A DNA stretch of 64,000 nt from Apoderus coryli (GCA_911728435.2 OU452207.1:11760182-11824181), one strand, 5' to 3'; shown: positions 45,170 to 55,609, numbered from the stretch's first letter. Notes: generated by a model from the sequence alone, not told the origin. Numbers and translations are program-made.

Positions 45170-46521
45170 ATTTGTGAGATGTGAAAATTCCTCTTTATTT
45201 AATGTTGAGGCCAATTCATCGAGCGAAGCTGCCAAAAATCGAAAAGAATCTATAAATCTAAATTTTACATAATTATTTTTATATATCTGGTGGAAGAAAT
45301 ATATCTCTCTTTATTAACAGGTAAAACATAAATTTTCCTACTATTTTCAGCAAGTTTTTCTATAATGAATGTCTGATCATAATTTCTCCCATTATGAAAT
45401 ACAATTGGAACTACAAATTACCAGACTGAAACCGCAAAACTCCCCCGTAAAATGATTGTTGGCCGACCAACTATATCTTTTGGATTAATTTTTTTCTCAT
45501 AAATATAACATGCTGCAGTTGAAATATTTCAAGCATAGGTATAATATCTTTGATTTTTGAATTAATCTATTCTGATAAAGATTCTAATTCATTTACAAAC
45601 CACTCTGTACACTCGGCACCTGTATATGACTTGTAAACCGATAAATTATTATCGTAAGTGCACTTAAAATATTAACCAACACTATATGCTTTATGTTTCT
45701 GATAACACATTGTTTCTGTTATAAATTTGGTATCGTTATATGGTTCTAAAATATATTCGAGGTCACTATAAATAATAAATGGAGCCTTTTCATTAAAAAT
45801 ATGATTATTTAATTTTACAATTGTGTCTTTTAGAAATGAAATGTTACAGTGATTTAATTTTTCACAATCAGTGCAATATGCTTCTAATTTATTCTGATCT
45901 TGAAAATAACAAAACACCGATCGCAAAGAAATTTGCTAATTTTATGTTTATTCAGTTGAGAAGATACAAGACGCGATAAATCCTTAATCCACACATAATG
46001 ATATTCTATGGTCTCATCATCATCATTACTTTCATGACCAATATCATCGTTTTTTTGCGGTGAAAAATATTTATTTTGAACAATTAGCAAATTAACATGT
46101 TTTACTCTTTGTTAAATAAATAGGTATAGTGTTAAAAAACCTTGTTCTGTCATTTCTAAAGTGTAAACATTAACAGAGATTATATTTAATTTTTCAAATT
46201 TTGGAATATCCCAAACTGGAATCTCTATATTATTAAAATTTAATTTTGTTGAATAATGTGGATATGAAGAAACACGATCTGAACTAATATTAGAAGGATA
46301 TAATGCGGACGTCACTGCCCAAGCGACGCACGCCTCATCATCGTTTTTGACGTTGATGCAAGTTTTCTTGTTATGAATACTTTTAGGTAGTGGAATAAAT
46401 GAAGAAGTAGCCGATCTAATAGAAAATTTGTTGATATTGACTTCCAAAAATATAATTCTATGTAAAGCCCACCCGCTGTCTTTTTCTTGAAACCGCAAAC
46501 CACCGGAAACGGATCAGACAT
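45170..46521 (-). pseudogene. family B DNA polymerase copy 2, N-terminal and exonuclease part on the minus strand
   Basis: From 46521 downward: SGWALHRIIFLEVNINKFSI, KKTCINVKNDDEACVAWAV, IEYHYVWIKDLSRLVSSQL (46050-45960), Exo I YSDLEYILEPYNDTK (45770), an Exo II area near 45400 and Exo III-like FRFLAASLDELAS (about 45200). It is the N-terminal half of the same protein as 44210-45167 but on the opposite strand, meeting it head to head at about 45168. That means an inversion or two independent pieces. Several stops are present. Confidence 0.75.
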
Positions 46522-46529
46522 AGCAACCT

Positions 46530-47140
46530 ATAGACAAACATTCTGCTATTATTAATATTGTTTAATAATATATAATATTTTAATACAAGTACAACATTCC
46601 ACCGGAAATCTATATCCACAACATTCTATATTTATAAAAGAATGTGTTTTGGCGACATCTAGTTTTTGTTGGTAGTACGCCGAGCGAACAACAATTCACT
46701 ATATCGACTGCTTAGGAGGTCACTGACCCCATAAAGCACAGCCATCAACACATAGATCCGCCGATACTCCCTTTAGCGGGACGCCTATATTAGAAATGGG
46801 CGTGTTTAACAAAACAAGACGTATTTTCGAGAGTTTGTCAGCACTTTCACCAGACGGCCGTTTCGTCGATCCACATCAGTGGTGATCAGTTAGTAGTTGA
46901 CAGCCAAACTCTCGTAAAAAATGTGGTATATACCCCACACAGTACAGAGATGTAAAAGTATATATTTAGCTAAGGTCTCATGACAACCGCGACGATATTT
47001 CAGATGTTAATACTTAAATGAAATTGTATTTTCTATAGGCATATTTTAAATTTATATATTTAAGTTTCCAATATTCTGTACTTTATAATGTTATATTCAA
47101 ATGCTAAATCAAAATTCTATTACTTTCCCACACAGGAATT
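46530..47140. other. unassigned insertion between polymerase copies
   Basis: Non-coding. Contains gtgttttggcgacatctagt (near 46640; compare 8930) and a tract of moderately GC-rich sequence (46700-46900: cgccgatactccctttagcg…, ccagacggccgtttcgtcga) that could be part of a retroelement leader. The motif ctttcccacacagg at 47133 echoes ctttcccgcacaggg at 47853. Confidence 0.35.
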
Positions 47141-48285
47141 ACTGCTATCATTCCTTTCTTTTGGAAAATATTTACTCTGGATTATTATAAATTAACATAT
47201 TTGAGTAGTTTATTTTTTGCTATATAAACAGGTACTGTTGGAAAAGAGCGTCTATTATTTACGTCTAAACCATATACGTTAACCGGGATCATATTTAATT
47301 TTTCAAATTGCGAAATGTGTGTTATTTTAACTGGAAATTCCATATTGGTGAAATCTAGTTTAGAAGAATAATGAGGATAGGAAGAGACACGATTGACATA
47401 CTGGAAATAAAGCGCTGATTACGCTCCATGCAAAACAGCCGGTATCATAGTTTTTAATTTTAACACAAGCCTCTGCTTGTAATACTGTCAGGTAGCTTAA
47501 CGAAAGTAGAAGCCCCTGGTCTCATAATAAATTAATTAATATTTATTTCTAAAAACACAATTTTATTTAATGACCAACCACTGTTCTTTTCTTGGAAGTC
47601 CTCAACCTTATTTAAAATTTTATCAATGCAATTTTCTGTAAACCAATTTTGAAGATTTGTTCCGCTATCGATGATTTCGGTCTTAGTATGAATATATTTA
47701 AAATCCAATACATCTTCAGTTGTGGATTTTTTAATAAATTCCACACAAAATGTTGTATTTACTTTTATCATTTTATGTTGTTTTAATATATTTTTAATTA
47801 CACGAGTAAAAGGGAAAAATGTCATTCAAAAATTGTAATATATCTTTATTTTACTTTCCCGCACAGGGCAAGTATTGTGAACGCGCTAAAAAATTTTTTT
47901 GAGATAAGACCGATATAACCGTTTCGAAGTTCCCTGAGACGATTAAGACCATTTCCAGATGGAAGTCTGTCTGTGTGTATGTATGTGTAGCGCTTTAACC
48001 AATTTTGGTATATCAGTTTGAGGCAGCCATTAGATTTTGGTTGAAATCGCTTAAGCCCTGGGATAGGGGTGGAAGTGATACATCATTTTAAAGAATTTTT
48101 TATGCTTTACAGCGATAGGTCACTTTTGATATTTGCCCTCATAATTCTCGAGAAAATTTTGTTTAAAATTTCATCATGTAGGTACTTGAGTACCTACTTT
48201 ATAACACATCGATAGAGCGTTTGCTTCGCATGTTTATATATATTATCATTGTACCATATTGTTTATATATGTATATAGTTAAGTG

Positions 48286-48542
48286 TCTGTGATGGATTAT
48301 GTGACTATGAATAAAACTTGTTTAAAAATTTGAATTTGCTTCGCATGTGGAAGGTTATGGATATTTTTTTTTTTATTTTTGAGTAAAGTAGTTAATTTGT
48401 TACGTTAGTTTATTGGAATTAATGAAAATCATACAATTATAATAATAATTATTATTAAAATTCTGTTTCGTTACGCAGGTCATATATTTTTGATTATATT
48501 AGGTATATCATGTCGGGAAAGTTTTGGGGCGACACAACCGAT
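48286..48542 (+). repeat. dispersed repeat, copy A (about 260 bp)
   Basis: Shares about 85-90 percent identity by eye with 51142-51416, from tctgtgatg to gttttggggcgacacaaccgat. This copy interrupts polymerase copy 3. Confidence 0.75.
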
Positions 48543-48740
48543 CATTTCGTATACGACTATTAAATGCAGATTGTACATTTTCCAACTTAATTCTATCACT
48601 TCTTTTTTCTTCTAAACCTGCTCCTTGTTTACTTGATAGTAATAAAACGAAACGTTTAAAATGTTGAATACTACTTTGTAATTTTTTTCTAAGACCTAAA
48701 TGTAAATCAGTTTGTTGTAATTCTCGCAATTGATTTGAAC

Positions 48741-48753
48741 ACAATTTGATAAA
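48741..48753. repeat. left 13-bp target-site duplication of the ribozyme array
   Basis: acaatttgataaa, identical to 50716-50728. Outside the two copies the polymerase relic continues in register on both sides (…NHAKFFIK-like on the right, QLRELQQTD on the left). Confidence 0.85.
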
Positions 48754-49240
48754 CTTCAATATGTTTGTGATTCTTTGCCTTTCGGCAGAACTTGCACTAT
48801 GGTGTGTTCGAGATATCAATATCTCTACCATATGTTCGCACAAGTATCACGGATTGAAATTTAAACGAAAAACGCTGTCTCGCGGTGTTCCGCGACTGAA
48901 GAGACGAATCGAAGTGATACTTGTGCGAACATATGGTAGAGATATTGATATCTCGAACACACCATAGTGCAAGTTCTGCCGAAAGGCAAAGAATCACAAA
49001 CATATTGAAGTTTGAGCACGGCACCGGAAGGGAATATAGTCGCAAGACATATTCAACCAACCTTCAGGAAAGCCTAGCACATATCTGTGCAATACAGACG
49101 CATGTTTTCGCAACACTTCTCCGCTACTTCCTTGGATGTGACCAACCAAGGAACGTCTTTCGACGTGTGTTTTCACGCATGTTCGAAGTGACACTACTTC
49201 TTATGATTTTTCAGATCACAAGACCGTCTAACTACACCAA

Positions 49241-49292
49241 TGCTATATGGCTTCCTAGCCATACTGATGAGAACTGTCCGAGTTCGAAAGCA
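49241..49292 (+). ncRNA. type III hammerhead ribozyme, unit 1
   Basis: The parts in order are: TGC (stem III, 49241-49243); TA, which with the preceding C makes the CUA cleavage triplet, cut after A49245; TATGGCT/AGCCATA (stem I, 7 perfect pairs, loop TCCT, 49246-49263); CTGATGA (49264-49270); GAACT/AGTTC (stem II, 5 perfect pairs, loop GTCCG, 49271-49285); GAAA (49286-49289); GCA (stem III, 49290-49292). All 13 core positions match consensus. Stem III has only 3 pairs plus the core A-U, so the monomer may be weak and a dimeric fold may help. Confidence 0.85.
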
Positions 49293-49843
49293 GATAGAAT
49301 TTCCATCCCCCAATGTGTAACTCCATTGTTACACGCAACAGAAAATTGTTCAAGGCATTTGCCAAGTTCGTTTTCTATACACCAACTGGAAATATCCAGC
49401 CAGTCAAAGTTTTGCACTTTCTGTTGGAGAAGACATAATTCTACTGTTTCGACTTCGATTCGTCTCTTCAGTCGCGGAACACCACGAGACAGCGTTTTTC
49501 GTTTAAATTTCAATCCGTGATACTTGTGCGAACATATGGTAGAGATATTGATATCTCGAACACACCATAGTGCAAGTTCTGCCGAAAGGCAAAGAATCAC
49601 AAACATATTGAAGTTTGAGCACGGCACCGGAAGGGAATATAGTCGCAAGACATATTCAACCAACCTTCAGGAAAGCCTAGCACATATCTGTGCAATACAG
49701 ACGCATGTTTTCGCAACACTTCTCCGCTACTTCCTTGGATGTGACCAACCAAGGAACGTCTTTCGACGTGTGTTTTCACGCATGTTCGAAGTGACACTAC
49801 TTCTTATGATTTTTCAGATCACAAGACCGTCTAACTACACCAA

Positions 49844-49895
49844 TGCTATATGGCTTCCTAGCCATACTGATGAGAACTGTCTGAGTTCGAAAGCA
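49844..49895 (+). ncRNA. type III hammerhead ribozyme, unit 2
   Basis: Same as unit 1 except that the stem II loop reads GTCTG in place of GTCCG. The change is in the loop, and every paired or core base is kept. Confidence 0.85.
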
Positions 49896-50446
49896 GATAG
49901 AATTTCCATCCCCCAATGTGTAACTCCATTGTTACACGCAACAGAAAATTGTTCAAGGCATTTGCCAAGTTCGTTTTCTATACACCAACTGGAAATATCC
50001 AGCCAGTCAAAGTTTTGCACTTTCTGTTGGAGAAGACATAATTCTACTGTTTCGACTTCGATTCGTCTCTTCAGTCGCGGAACACCACGAGACAGCGTTT
50101 TTCGTTTAAATTTCAATCCGTGATACTTGTGCGAACATATGGTAGAGATATTGATATCTCGAACACACCATAGTGCAAGTTCTGCCGAAAGGCAAAGAAT
50201 CACAAACATATTGAAGTTTGAGCACGGCACCGGAAGGGAATATAGTCGCAAGACATATTCAACCAACCTTCAGGAAAGCCTAGCACATATCTGTGCAATA
50301 CAGACGCATGTTTTCGCAACACTTCTCCGCTACTTCCTTGGATGTGACCAACCAAGGAACGTCTTTCGACGTGTGTTTTCACGCATGTTCGAAGTGACAC
50401 TACTTCTTATGATTTTTCAGATCACAAGACCGTCTAACTACACCAA

Positions 50447-50498
50447 TGCTATATGGCTTCCTAGCCATACTGATGAGAACTGTCCGAGTTCGAAAGCA
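50447..50498 (+). ncRNA. type III hammerhead ribozyme, unit 3
   Basis: Identical to unit 1 in all core, stem and loop bases. Confidence 0.85.
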
Positions 50499-50715
50499 GA
50501 TAGAATTTCCATCCCCCAATGTGTAACTCCATTGTTACACGCAACAGAAAATTGTTCAAGGCATTTGCCAAGTTCGTTTTCTATACACCAACTGGAAATA
50601 TCCAGCCAGTCAAAGTTTTGCACTTTCTGTTGGAGAAGACATAATTCTACTGTTTCGACTTCGATTCGTCTCTTCAGTCGCGGAACACCGCGAGACAGCG
50701 TTTTTCGTTTAAATT

Positions 50716-50728
50716 ACAATTTGATAAA
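50716..50728. repeat. right 13-bp target-site duplication of the ribozyme array
   Basis: acaatttgataaa, identical to 48741-48753. Confidence 0.85.
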
Positions 50729-50846
50729 GAATTTAGCATCATTTTTCCATTTAGTTTTGTGTTTTCATTTAGTAATTTTGGCAACATGTTATCAAAACAT
50801 TTTGTTTTTTTACTATATTTTCGAAAATGGCTTCCATGTTTTATAA
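50716..50846 (-). pseudogene. family B DNA polymerase copy 3, extreme N terminus
   Basis: The minus reading from about 50815 (DNMLPKLLNENTK and related frames) parallels the first 40 residues of copy 1 (7047-6955: VFDMMLPKLLNADDQIKLK). It is separated from the rest of copy 3 by the ribozyme array. An upstream ATG (50830) gives EAIFENIVKKQNV. Confidence 0.6.
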
Positions 50847-50984
50847 TTAAATATATATAACCAATTTTAATTAAACTATACTTATAATTCCTCGTTTGTA
50901 ATAATTATACTATGCTATTGTTGCTAATCCACTGTAAAAAAAATTGAAATAACTTTTTGTATATAAAATTGAACAAATTTAAAA

Positions 50985-51140
50985 TACCTTATTCAGTATT
51001 ATTTCGAATATCGAAGCGGTTTGAGGCATGCCAATGTCTTTTTACCCTTTATAGATAATTTTGTATTTTCTTGTACTAAACTGATGTAAATTTCCGATTA
51101 ATACTGGTGTCATTCGCTTTGGAAAAAAAACATTCATTCA
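50985..51140 (-). pseudogene. C-terminal half of the small polymerase-linked ORF (second copy)
   Basis: The minus strand reads FPKRMTPVLIGNLHQFSTRK, YKIIYKG and SIFEII-like text with a frame change at about 51045. It aligns with residues about 55-100 of the ORF at 7154-7456 (FLPKRMTPLLTNKIKEF, KYKVVYKGEK, IFEIIQ). The N-terminal half is replaced by the dispersed repeat starting at 51142. Same strand and order relative to the polymerase as in copy 1. Confidence 0.65.
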
Positions 51141-51141
51141 A

Positions 51142-51416
51142 TCTGTGATGTATTATGTGACTGTGATGAATAAAACTTTGTTGAAATAATTTGAATTTGC
51201 TTCGCATGCGGAAGGTTATGTGTTCGAGTCCCAGCTCTGGCAATATTTTGTTTTTAATTTTTGAATAAAGTAGTTATTTGTTACGTTAGATTATTGCAAA
51301 TAATGAATATCATACAATTATAATAATAATTATTAAAATTCTCTTTCGTTAGGCAGGTCATATATTTTTGATTATATTATATCTTGTTGGGAGAGTTTTG
51401 GGGCGACACAACCGAT
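51142..51416 (+). repeat. dispersed repeat, copy B, with a tRNA B-box-like segment
   Basis: Homologous to 48286-48542, same orientation. Contains ggttatgtgttcgagtccca, which resembles a RNA polymerase III B box; the A box is not obvious. Could be a SINE or a fragment of a longer element. Confidence 0.65.
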
Positions 51417-51664
51417 TTTTTTTAAAAACGAAAGTGGTTTTTAATCCAGCTATATTACAGGATGAAATGTGTTTTCGATTTTATATAAATATCAAGTTTT
51501 TTAAATATTATTTATCAATTGAATCGTAAAAGTTTAAGTTAATAACATAACATTTGTAGCAAATAATATTAATTAGTCAAACTTAGTGATACATTTGAAA
51601 TATAGTGATTAGAAAACATAATGCGTGACGAGTATTATAGTACTCAAAAGTTTACTCCTAAAAC

Positions 51665-51934
51665 TTGAAAGAATGGAGAAATGTCACTTGTGTGCAAGGA
51701 TTTCGTGTAGAAAATAAGAGATTTCTTCACAAAGAACTTGTTGTATTCGATGGAGAGATTTCACATTGTATTTTTAAACCGTCTTTTGGAATGAAACGTT
51801 TATCTGCAGAGGTTCAACGTCAGAATATATGGTTAATGCATGACCATCATTGTATACCTTTGGATCCTAGATACACTGAGGTACATTACTTTGAAAAAAT
51901 AATAAAAGTATCATATTTACGTAAAGGGTCATGA
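51665..51934 (+). CDS. unrecognised ORF of a type found with virus-like elements
   Basis: Open for about 89 codons; there is no ATG at its very start and the first internal ATG is at 51674. It encodes VQGFRVENKRFLHKELVVFD, HCIFKPSFGMKRLSAEVQRQ and WLMHDHHCIPLDPRYTEVHY. Proteins with this QGF…KEL…FDG…H..F.PP…HH layout recur in insect and cnidarian genomes; I have no function to offer. It resembles the beginning of an RNase H-like or nuclease fold only loosely. It stops at 51934, probably a fragment. Confidence 0.4.
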   Translation: MKEWRNVTCVQGFRVENKRFLHKELVVFDGEISHCIFKPSFGMKRLSAEVQRQNIWLMHDHHCIPLDPRYTEVHYFEKIIKVSYLRKGS

Positions 51935-52728
51935 AAAATATATTTTAAGAAATGTATTAATTAATTTGAGATTATTATTTTCTACTAATGTTATGTTAAA
52001 CTGTCTATTATTAAAAGAATTGATTTTCCATTCCTAATTTACAAAGTATGCTAAAAGAAATGTGTCCGAGCGTATTCTGACTCCGTGTAGAAAACTACAT
52101 GTAAAAGTGTTTTTTTTTTGTGACACAAATGACGGGAGTTAATTCTAATTAATACGTGTTTTACCTTCATGTCTACAACGTACACCAAACTTGTCTTATT
52201 ATCGGCATTCTTGTTACAAATGTATAAAAAATGTTCCACATTCTATACTAAAAAAAAAACTCATTTTACTGTCATGTCTACAACGTATACCAACTTTCAA
52301 ACATATTGGGTGTAAGGTATAGCGCGCTAAGCCTATCGTTTGTAAATAAACATCACGTCCATTGCCTACAGCACTCAGTTTGTAGGTCGGAGAGCTGGGT
52401 TCGTAGGTTGAGTTAGAATGGTACCACAGACGTTAATTTGACTAGTCAGTTGACCTACGGTATTTGTTTATTTAAATGGGCGCCACCTGGCTTATTAAGA
52501 AAGCTCTTTTTTGTTCCACAAGGAAAAACACAATGACAAAATAAGATATAAAAATTAGGTCACTAACGTTATCAAACCCTAGCGCAGAGAAATTAGAACA
52601 ATCACTAAAATTAATATGTACAAAAGTTTATATTACTGTCAGACCCCTGGTCATGGTCAGGAGTTACACTCTTCACTATTACGAAAGTAAATCAGAAATC
52701 GGTAAACTTAATAAATAATAAGCCGAAA

Positions 52729-52822
52729 GTAACAGGTACTAAATATTTAAATTGTAGTCTCAAAATTATTAATATGTAACAGGCACTAAATACTTAAATT
52801 GTAGTGTCAAAATTATTAATAT
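52729..52822. repeat. 47-bp tandem duplication
   Basis: gtaacaggtactaaatattt… at 52729-52775 repeats at 52776-52822 with three or four differences. Confidence 0.85.
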
Positions 52823-53550
52823 GCTGCGTCAAATAATTCACATCTAGTTGGCGTCATATTAAACGTGACCAAAGTTAAAAATATTCCTATATCAATTACA
52901 ACAAACATTAAGAGGTGTGCACTTTGGTTAACCAGAGCATACAAGCTTTCTTTGACAAACTAATCAAAATATCAAGTGAATTTACAAATTCTAGGACATA
53001 TTCATCTAAATAAGTATATATCATATTACCACTCCAAATTAAATATGCAGATTATTTGTTTTAAAGTAAACGGAAGTATAAAAGTAGTCGGCTAACGCCG
53101 AAGATCTTGCAAACACAAGTTAAATATATATGTACGGATGATTGCGTTAAATATGTAAGGATACAGTCATATTAGCATACAGGTCTGTCGGAAAGACAAC
53201 ACATTGCCCTTCGATCTTTAAGAGCACGTAGTCTTCTCAGAGATACCACTAGTGAAAGCCTTTCTCCTTAAATTAAAACATGTTAAATATATATATAAAA
53301 AAAAACGAGGAAGACCTTCCTCCTTAGCTTAACTTAAATTCAATACATACCTTCAAAAACTCTGACCTAATGGCAAATCTGGCCCTGAGAAGAAGCTTGA
53401 AGATTTAAAGTCTTAAATGATTTTTATTCCAGTAGCAAACTTTTTTTGCTACATTTCTAATATTCTATATGGATGAAATTCCTAGCCTTTTAAATTCCCT
53501 GATATATTAGTCAGTAACTACTTTGGTTATTAAAATGGTTAGGGCGTGAG

Positions 53551-53614
53551 ATAGGCCACTTTTTGATGTAACATAGATAGATAGATAGATAGGCCACTTT
53601 TTGATGTAACATAG
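53551..53614. repeat. 26-bp direct repeat around a (GATA)n tract
   Basis: ataggccactttttgatgta plus acatag occurs at 53551-53576 and 53589-53614, with a gatagatagata tract between. Confidence 0.85.
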
Positions 53615-53942
53615 AGAAATAAATTTAAATTGTAGCTAAGTACTTAAGACCTACTGATTACTGTTGTTTTTCTAGCCCTGAGGAAGAAAATAAAATGATT
53701 TTCGAAAGCTCGGTATAAGCAGAAAACAGTTTCTCTGTCAATATCACAACAGCCTATACCCCAAATATTTTGTTTCGAAGTATATAGTATAACTGTAAGT
53801 ACTAGTTACAATTAGTTTGATTAAAAAACCAAAAATTGAAAATACTCGCTTCGTACTACATCGATATAAATAGAACAGCAGATAAGCAGTAAAACCACTA
53901 CGCGCGTTGTCTTGAAAAAGACAGATATACTCAGTCAACTAG

Positions 53943-55186
53943 ATGGATAAGAAGAAAACCGTTACAAAAATGAATGTTACAGAAACCGCAGGTTCTGACT
54001 ACAGAAACTGCGAAAATACTATCATCAACCATTCAGAAAATATTACCACACCACAAACATATTTAAATGCAGTAAACAAACCAGTCCCACCAAAATTTCC
54101 ACAAAAAGATCAAGTCATAAACTGCAACTCACAAGACTACATATACCAAATTGGAAGAATCATTGGTCCAAAGAACATACTATTGTCATCCCGCATATCA
54201 AACAATAGAATATGCACATATCTAGATAGTAAAACACAGCAAACAGCTTCATGGATAAACACGGCAAAATCACCATTAATCAAGAAATTATATCGATAAG
54301 AAGATTAATAACACCAACACAACGTCTCATTCTGTCAAATGTTTGCCCGACAATCCCACATACAAATATTGAAGAGGAACTCAAAAAACTAAACATGAAA
54401 CTTGTGTCTCCAATAACATTTTTGAGAGTTGGTGTAACTGATACAGAATACAGCCACATAATGAGCTTCACAAGACAGGTATACATCACTCCTCAGGATG
54501 TCTTACCAGAATCACTAGAAATAACGTTCGATTCAACCGACTACAGAATTTCAGATCAACAATCCTGCTTTAAATGTAAAAAACAAGGACACATCGCATC
54601 AAACTGTCCCAACCACGAACGCAGCAATGAAGAACAAACAACGCTAACCAACTCTAATACAATGAACGATGAAACCGCAGAGAAACATGAAGAAGGAGTA
54701 CAACAAAACACGTATAAACGAACACATTCCAAAATACAAACACCTCCAATAACAGAAAGCGACACATCTACTTCCTTTGCATCCACTTCAGCTGATAATT
54801 TGACTAAACCTACAACTTCAATAGTGCTTAAAAGACTTAAACAAAATCCAAAAGAAAAATCTACCCCAAACAAGAAAAAAACAGAAGAACTTTTAAAACC
54901 AGCAAAGGAATACTTAGACTCAGGGCCAAGCGCACTTAATTTCAAACAATTAGTAGATATGATGGAAAATGTGTACGGATCACCTGACGTCGTTAGCGTA
55001 GTCAGATGTTCTACGGAAAATCTATCAGATATAAATATTCTACTACACCAAATTTACCCCTATTAAAAAGATCGAAGCATAAAATCGAGACTTACAAAGT
55101 TCAAGAAAAAAATTAACAATGAACTTAACATAGAAATATCTGATTCTGAAAGCACATCCAGTGAAATCTCGCAAGAACACCAGTAA
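53943..55186 (+). pseudogene. orphan LINE ORF1 (Gag-like) with CCHC zinc knuckle
   Basis: An ATG at 53943; the reading includes QTYLNAVNKPVPPKFPQK, GPKNILLSSRISNNRICTYL, then after a frameshift at about 54255 IRRLITPTQRLILSNVCPTI, LVSPITFLRVGVTDTEYSHI and SFTRQVYITPQ. A single CCHC knuckle, CFKCKKQGHIASNC, is at about 54570-54610. A Ser/Thr/Lys-rich linker and a helical C terminus follow. A stop at 55064 interrupts the frame, which continues to 55186. The protein matches ORF1 of I/R1-like LINEs of insects as I know them. No endonuclease or reverse transcriptase follows; after 55200 the sequence is short ORF-less DNA, so either ORF2 was lost or the copy was internally deleted. Confidence 0.65.
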
Positions 55187-55399
55187 CCCCAGAAAGTTAC
55201 CGAATGTTTCAAACAAAACAAAAAAAAACAAAATCTTACTACTACCGCCTCATATAGTAGCGATCATCATCCTATCAAACTAAGTGATCCACTAACCAAC
55301 ACCACCATACCATTCAAAAAATGCAAAAATTAAAACAGCAAACTGGACGCTATTTCAGCAAATAATAGAAAACAATATAAATGATTTGTGAAAATTAAA

Positions 55400-55475
55400 A
55401 ATAACGTATAATGTATTGTAAAATGTAATGTATAACGTAATGGATAATGTAACATAAAATGTAATGTATAAATAC
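55400..55475 (+). repeat. degenerate taatgta repeat tract
   Basis: Repeats of the type aatgtaatgtataacgtaat over about 70 bp, after the orphan ORF1; possibly the 3' tail of that LINE. Confidence 0.55.
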
Positions 55476-55609
55476 AAAGCGTACCCTTTAGAGTCTGTGA
55501 TGTTCAAACAAATCTTAGATCATGGGCTGTGTTTAATAATATATGTCATCAAGAACTCAGCTCTTTATTTGAAATAATAAATCAACGTATACCACACATT
55601 CTACCCAAA

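Larger units (their letters stand above)
47150..48753 (-). pseudogene. family B DNA polymerase copy 3, N-terminal part
   Basis: From 48753 down: QLRELQQTDLHLGLRKKLQS, SIQHFKRFVLLLSSKQGAGL and VQSAFNSRIRN (48560). A break with unrelated sequence (47840-48545) follows. Then MIKVNTTFCVEFIKKSTTED, LDFKYIHTKTEI, GWSLNKIVFLEININ (47825-47532), and further to about 47200 the AC…GCFAWSVISAL-type block and a FPTVPVYIAKNKL segment. It parallels 7047-6050 of copy 1. The N terminus continues beyond the ribozyme array at 50716-50846. Clearly inactive. Confidence 0.7.
48754..50715 (+). mobile_element. hammerhead-ribozyme tandem element (retrozyme-like), 603-bp units
   Basis: A 1962-bp insertion bounded by a perfect 13-bp direct repeat. 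Forward units start at 48916, 49519 and 50122 (603-bp period, gatacttgtgcgaac…). The last is 594 bp long, ending tttcgtttaaatt. Units differ at only a few bases (for example c/t at 49280 versus 49883, a/g in the accacgag/accgcgag stretch). The left 162 bp (48754-48915) is inverted relative to the rest and covers a unit junction. Each unit holds one hammerhead ribozyme on the plus strand. No protein is needed by such elements: RNA concatemers would self-cleave to 603-nt monomers that may circularise, and return to DNA would need a foreign reverse transcriptase. Open frames of 199 codons (plus) and up to 143 codons (minus) run through the units but show no family resemblance. Confidence 0.85.
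51940..53942. other. long non-coding stretch with local duplications
   Basis: No gene recognised. atgtctacaacgta(c/t)accaa occurs twice (about 52170 and 52275). A Penelope-like 3'-region motif, ctgaggaagaaaataaaatg…cgaaagctcgg, is at 53678-53712 (see rejected list). Confidence 0.45.

Noticed and set aside
48921..50846. Long plus-strand ORFs (199-239 codons) and minus-strand ORFs (143 codons) repeating in each 603-bp unit as protein genes
   Set aside because: They exist on both strands because the unit length is a multiple of three and GC-moderate; there is no family resemblance, the plus frames lack an ATG at their start, and the ribozyme explains the conservation better.
53678..53712. ctgaggaagaaaat…gattttcgaaagctcgg as a further hammerhead
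   Set aside because: CTGANGA, a stem II and GAAA can be drawn, but no stem III with an NUH triplet or stem I partner was found. It may be a decayed PLE 3' motif.
54280..55231. Minus-strand Cys/Phe/Leu-rich ORFs opposite the orphan ORF1
   Set aside because: They are antisense shadows of a Ser/Lys/Asn-rich coding strand.
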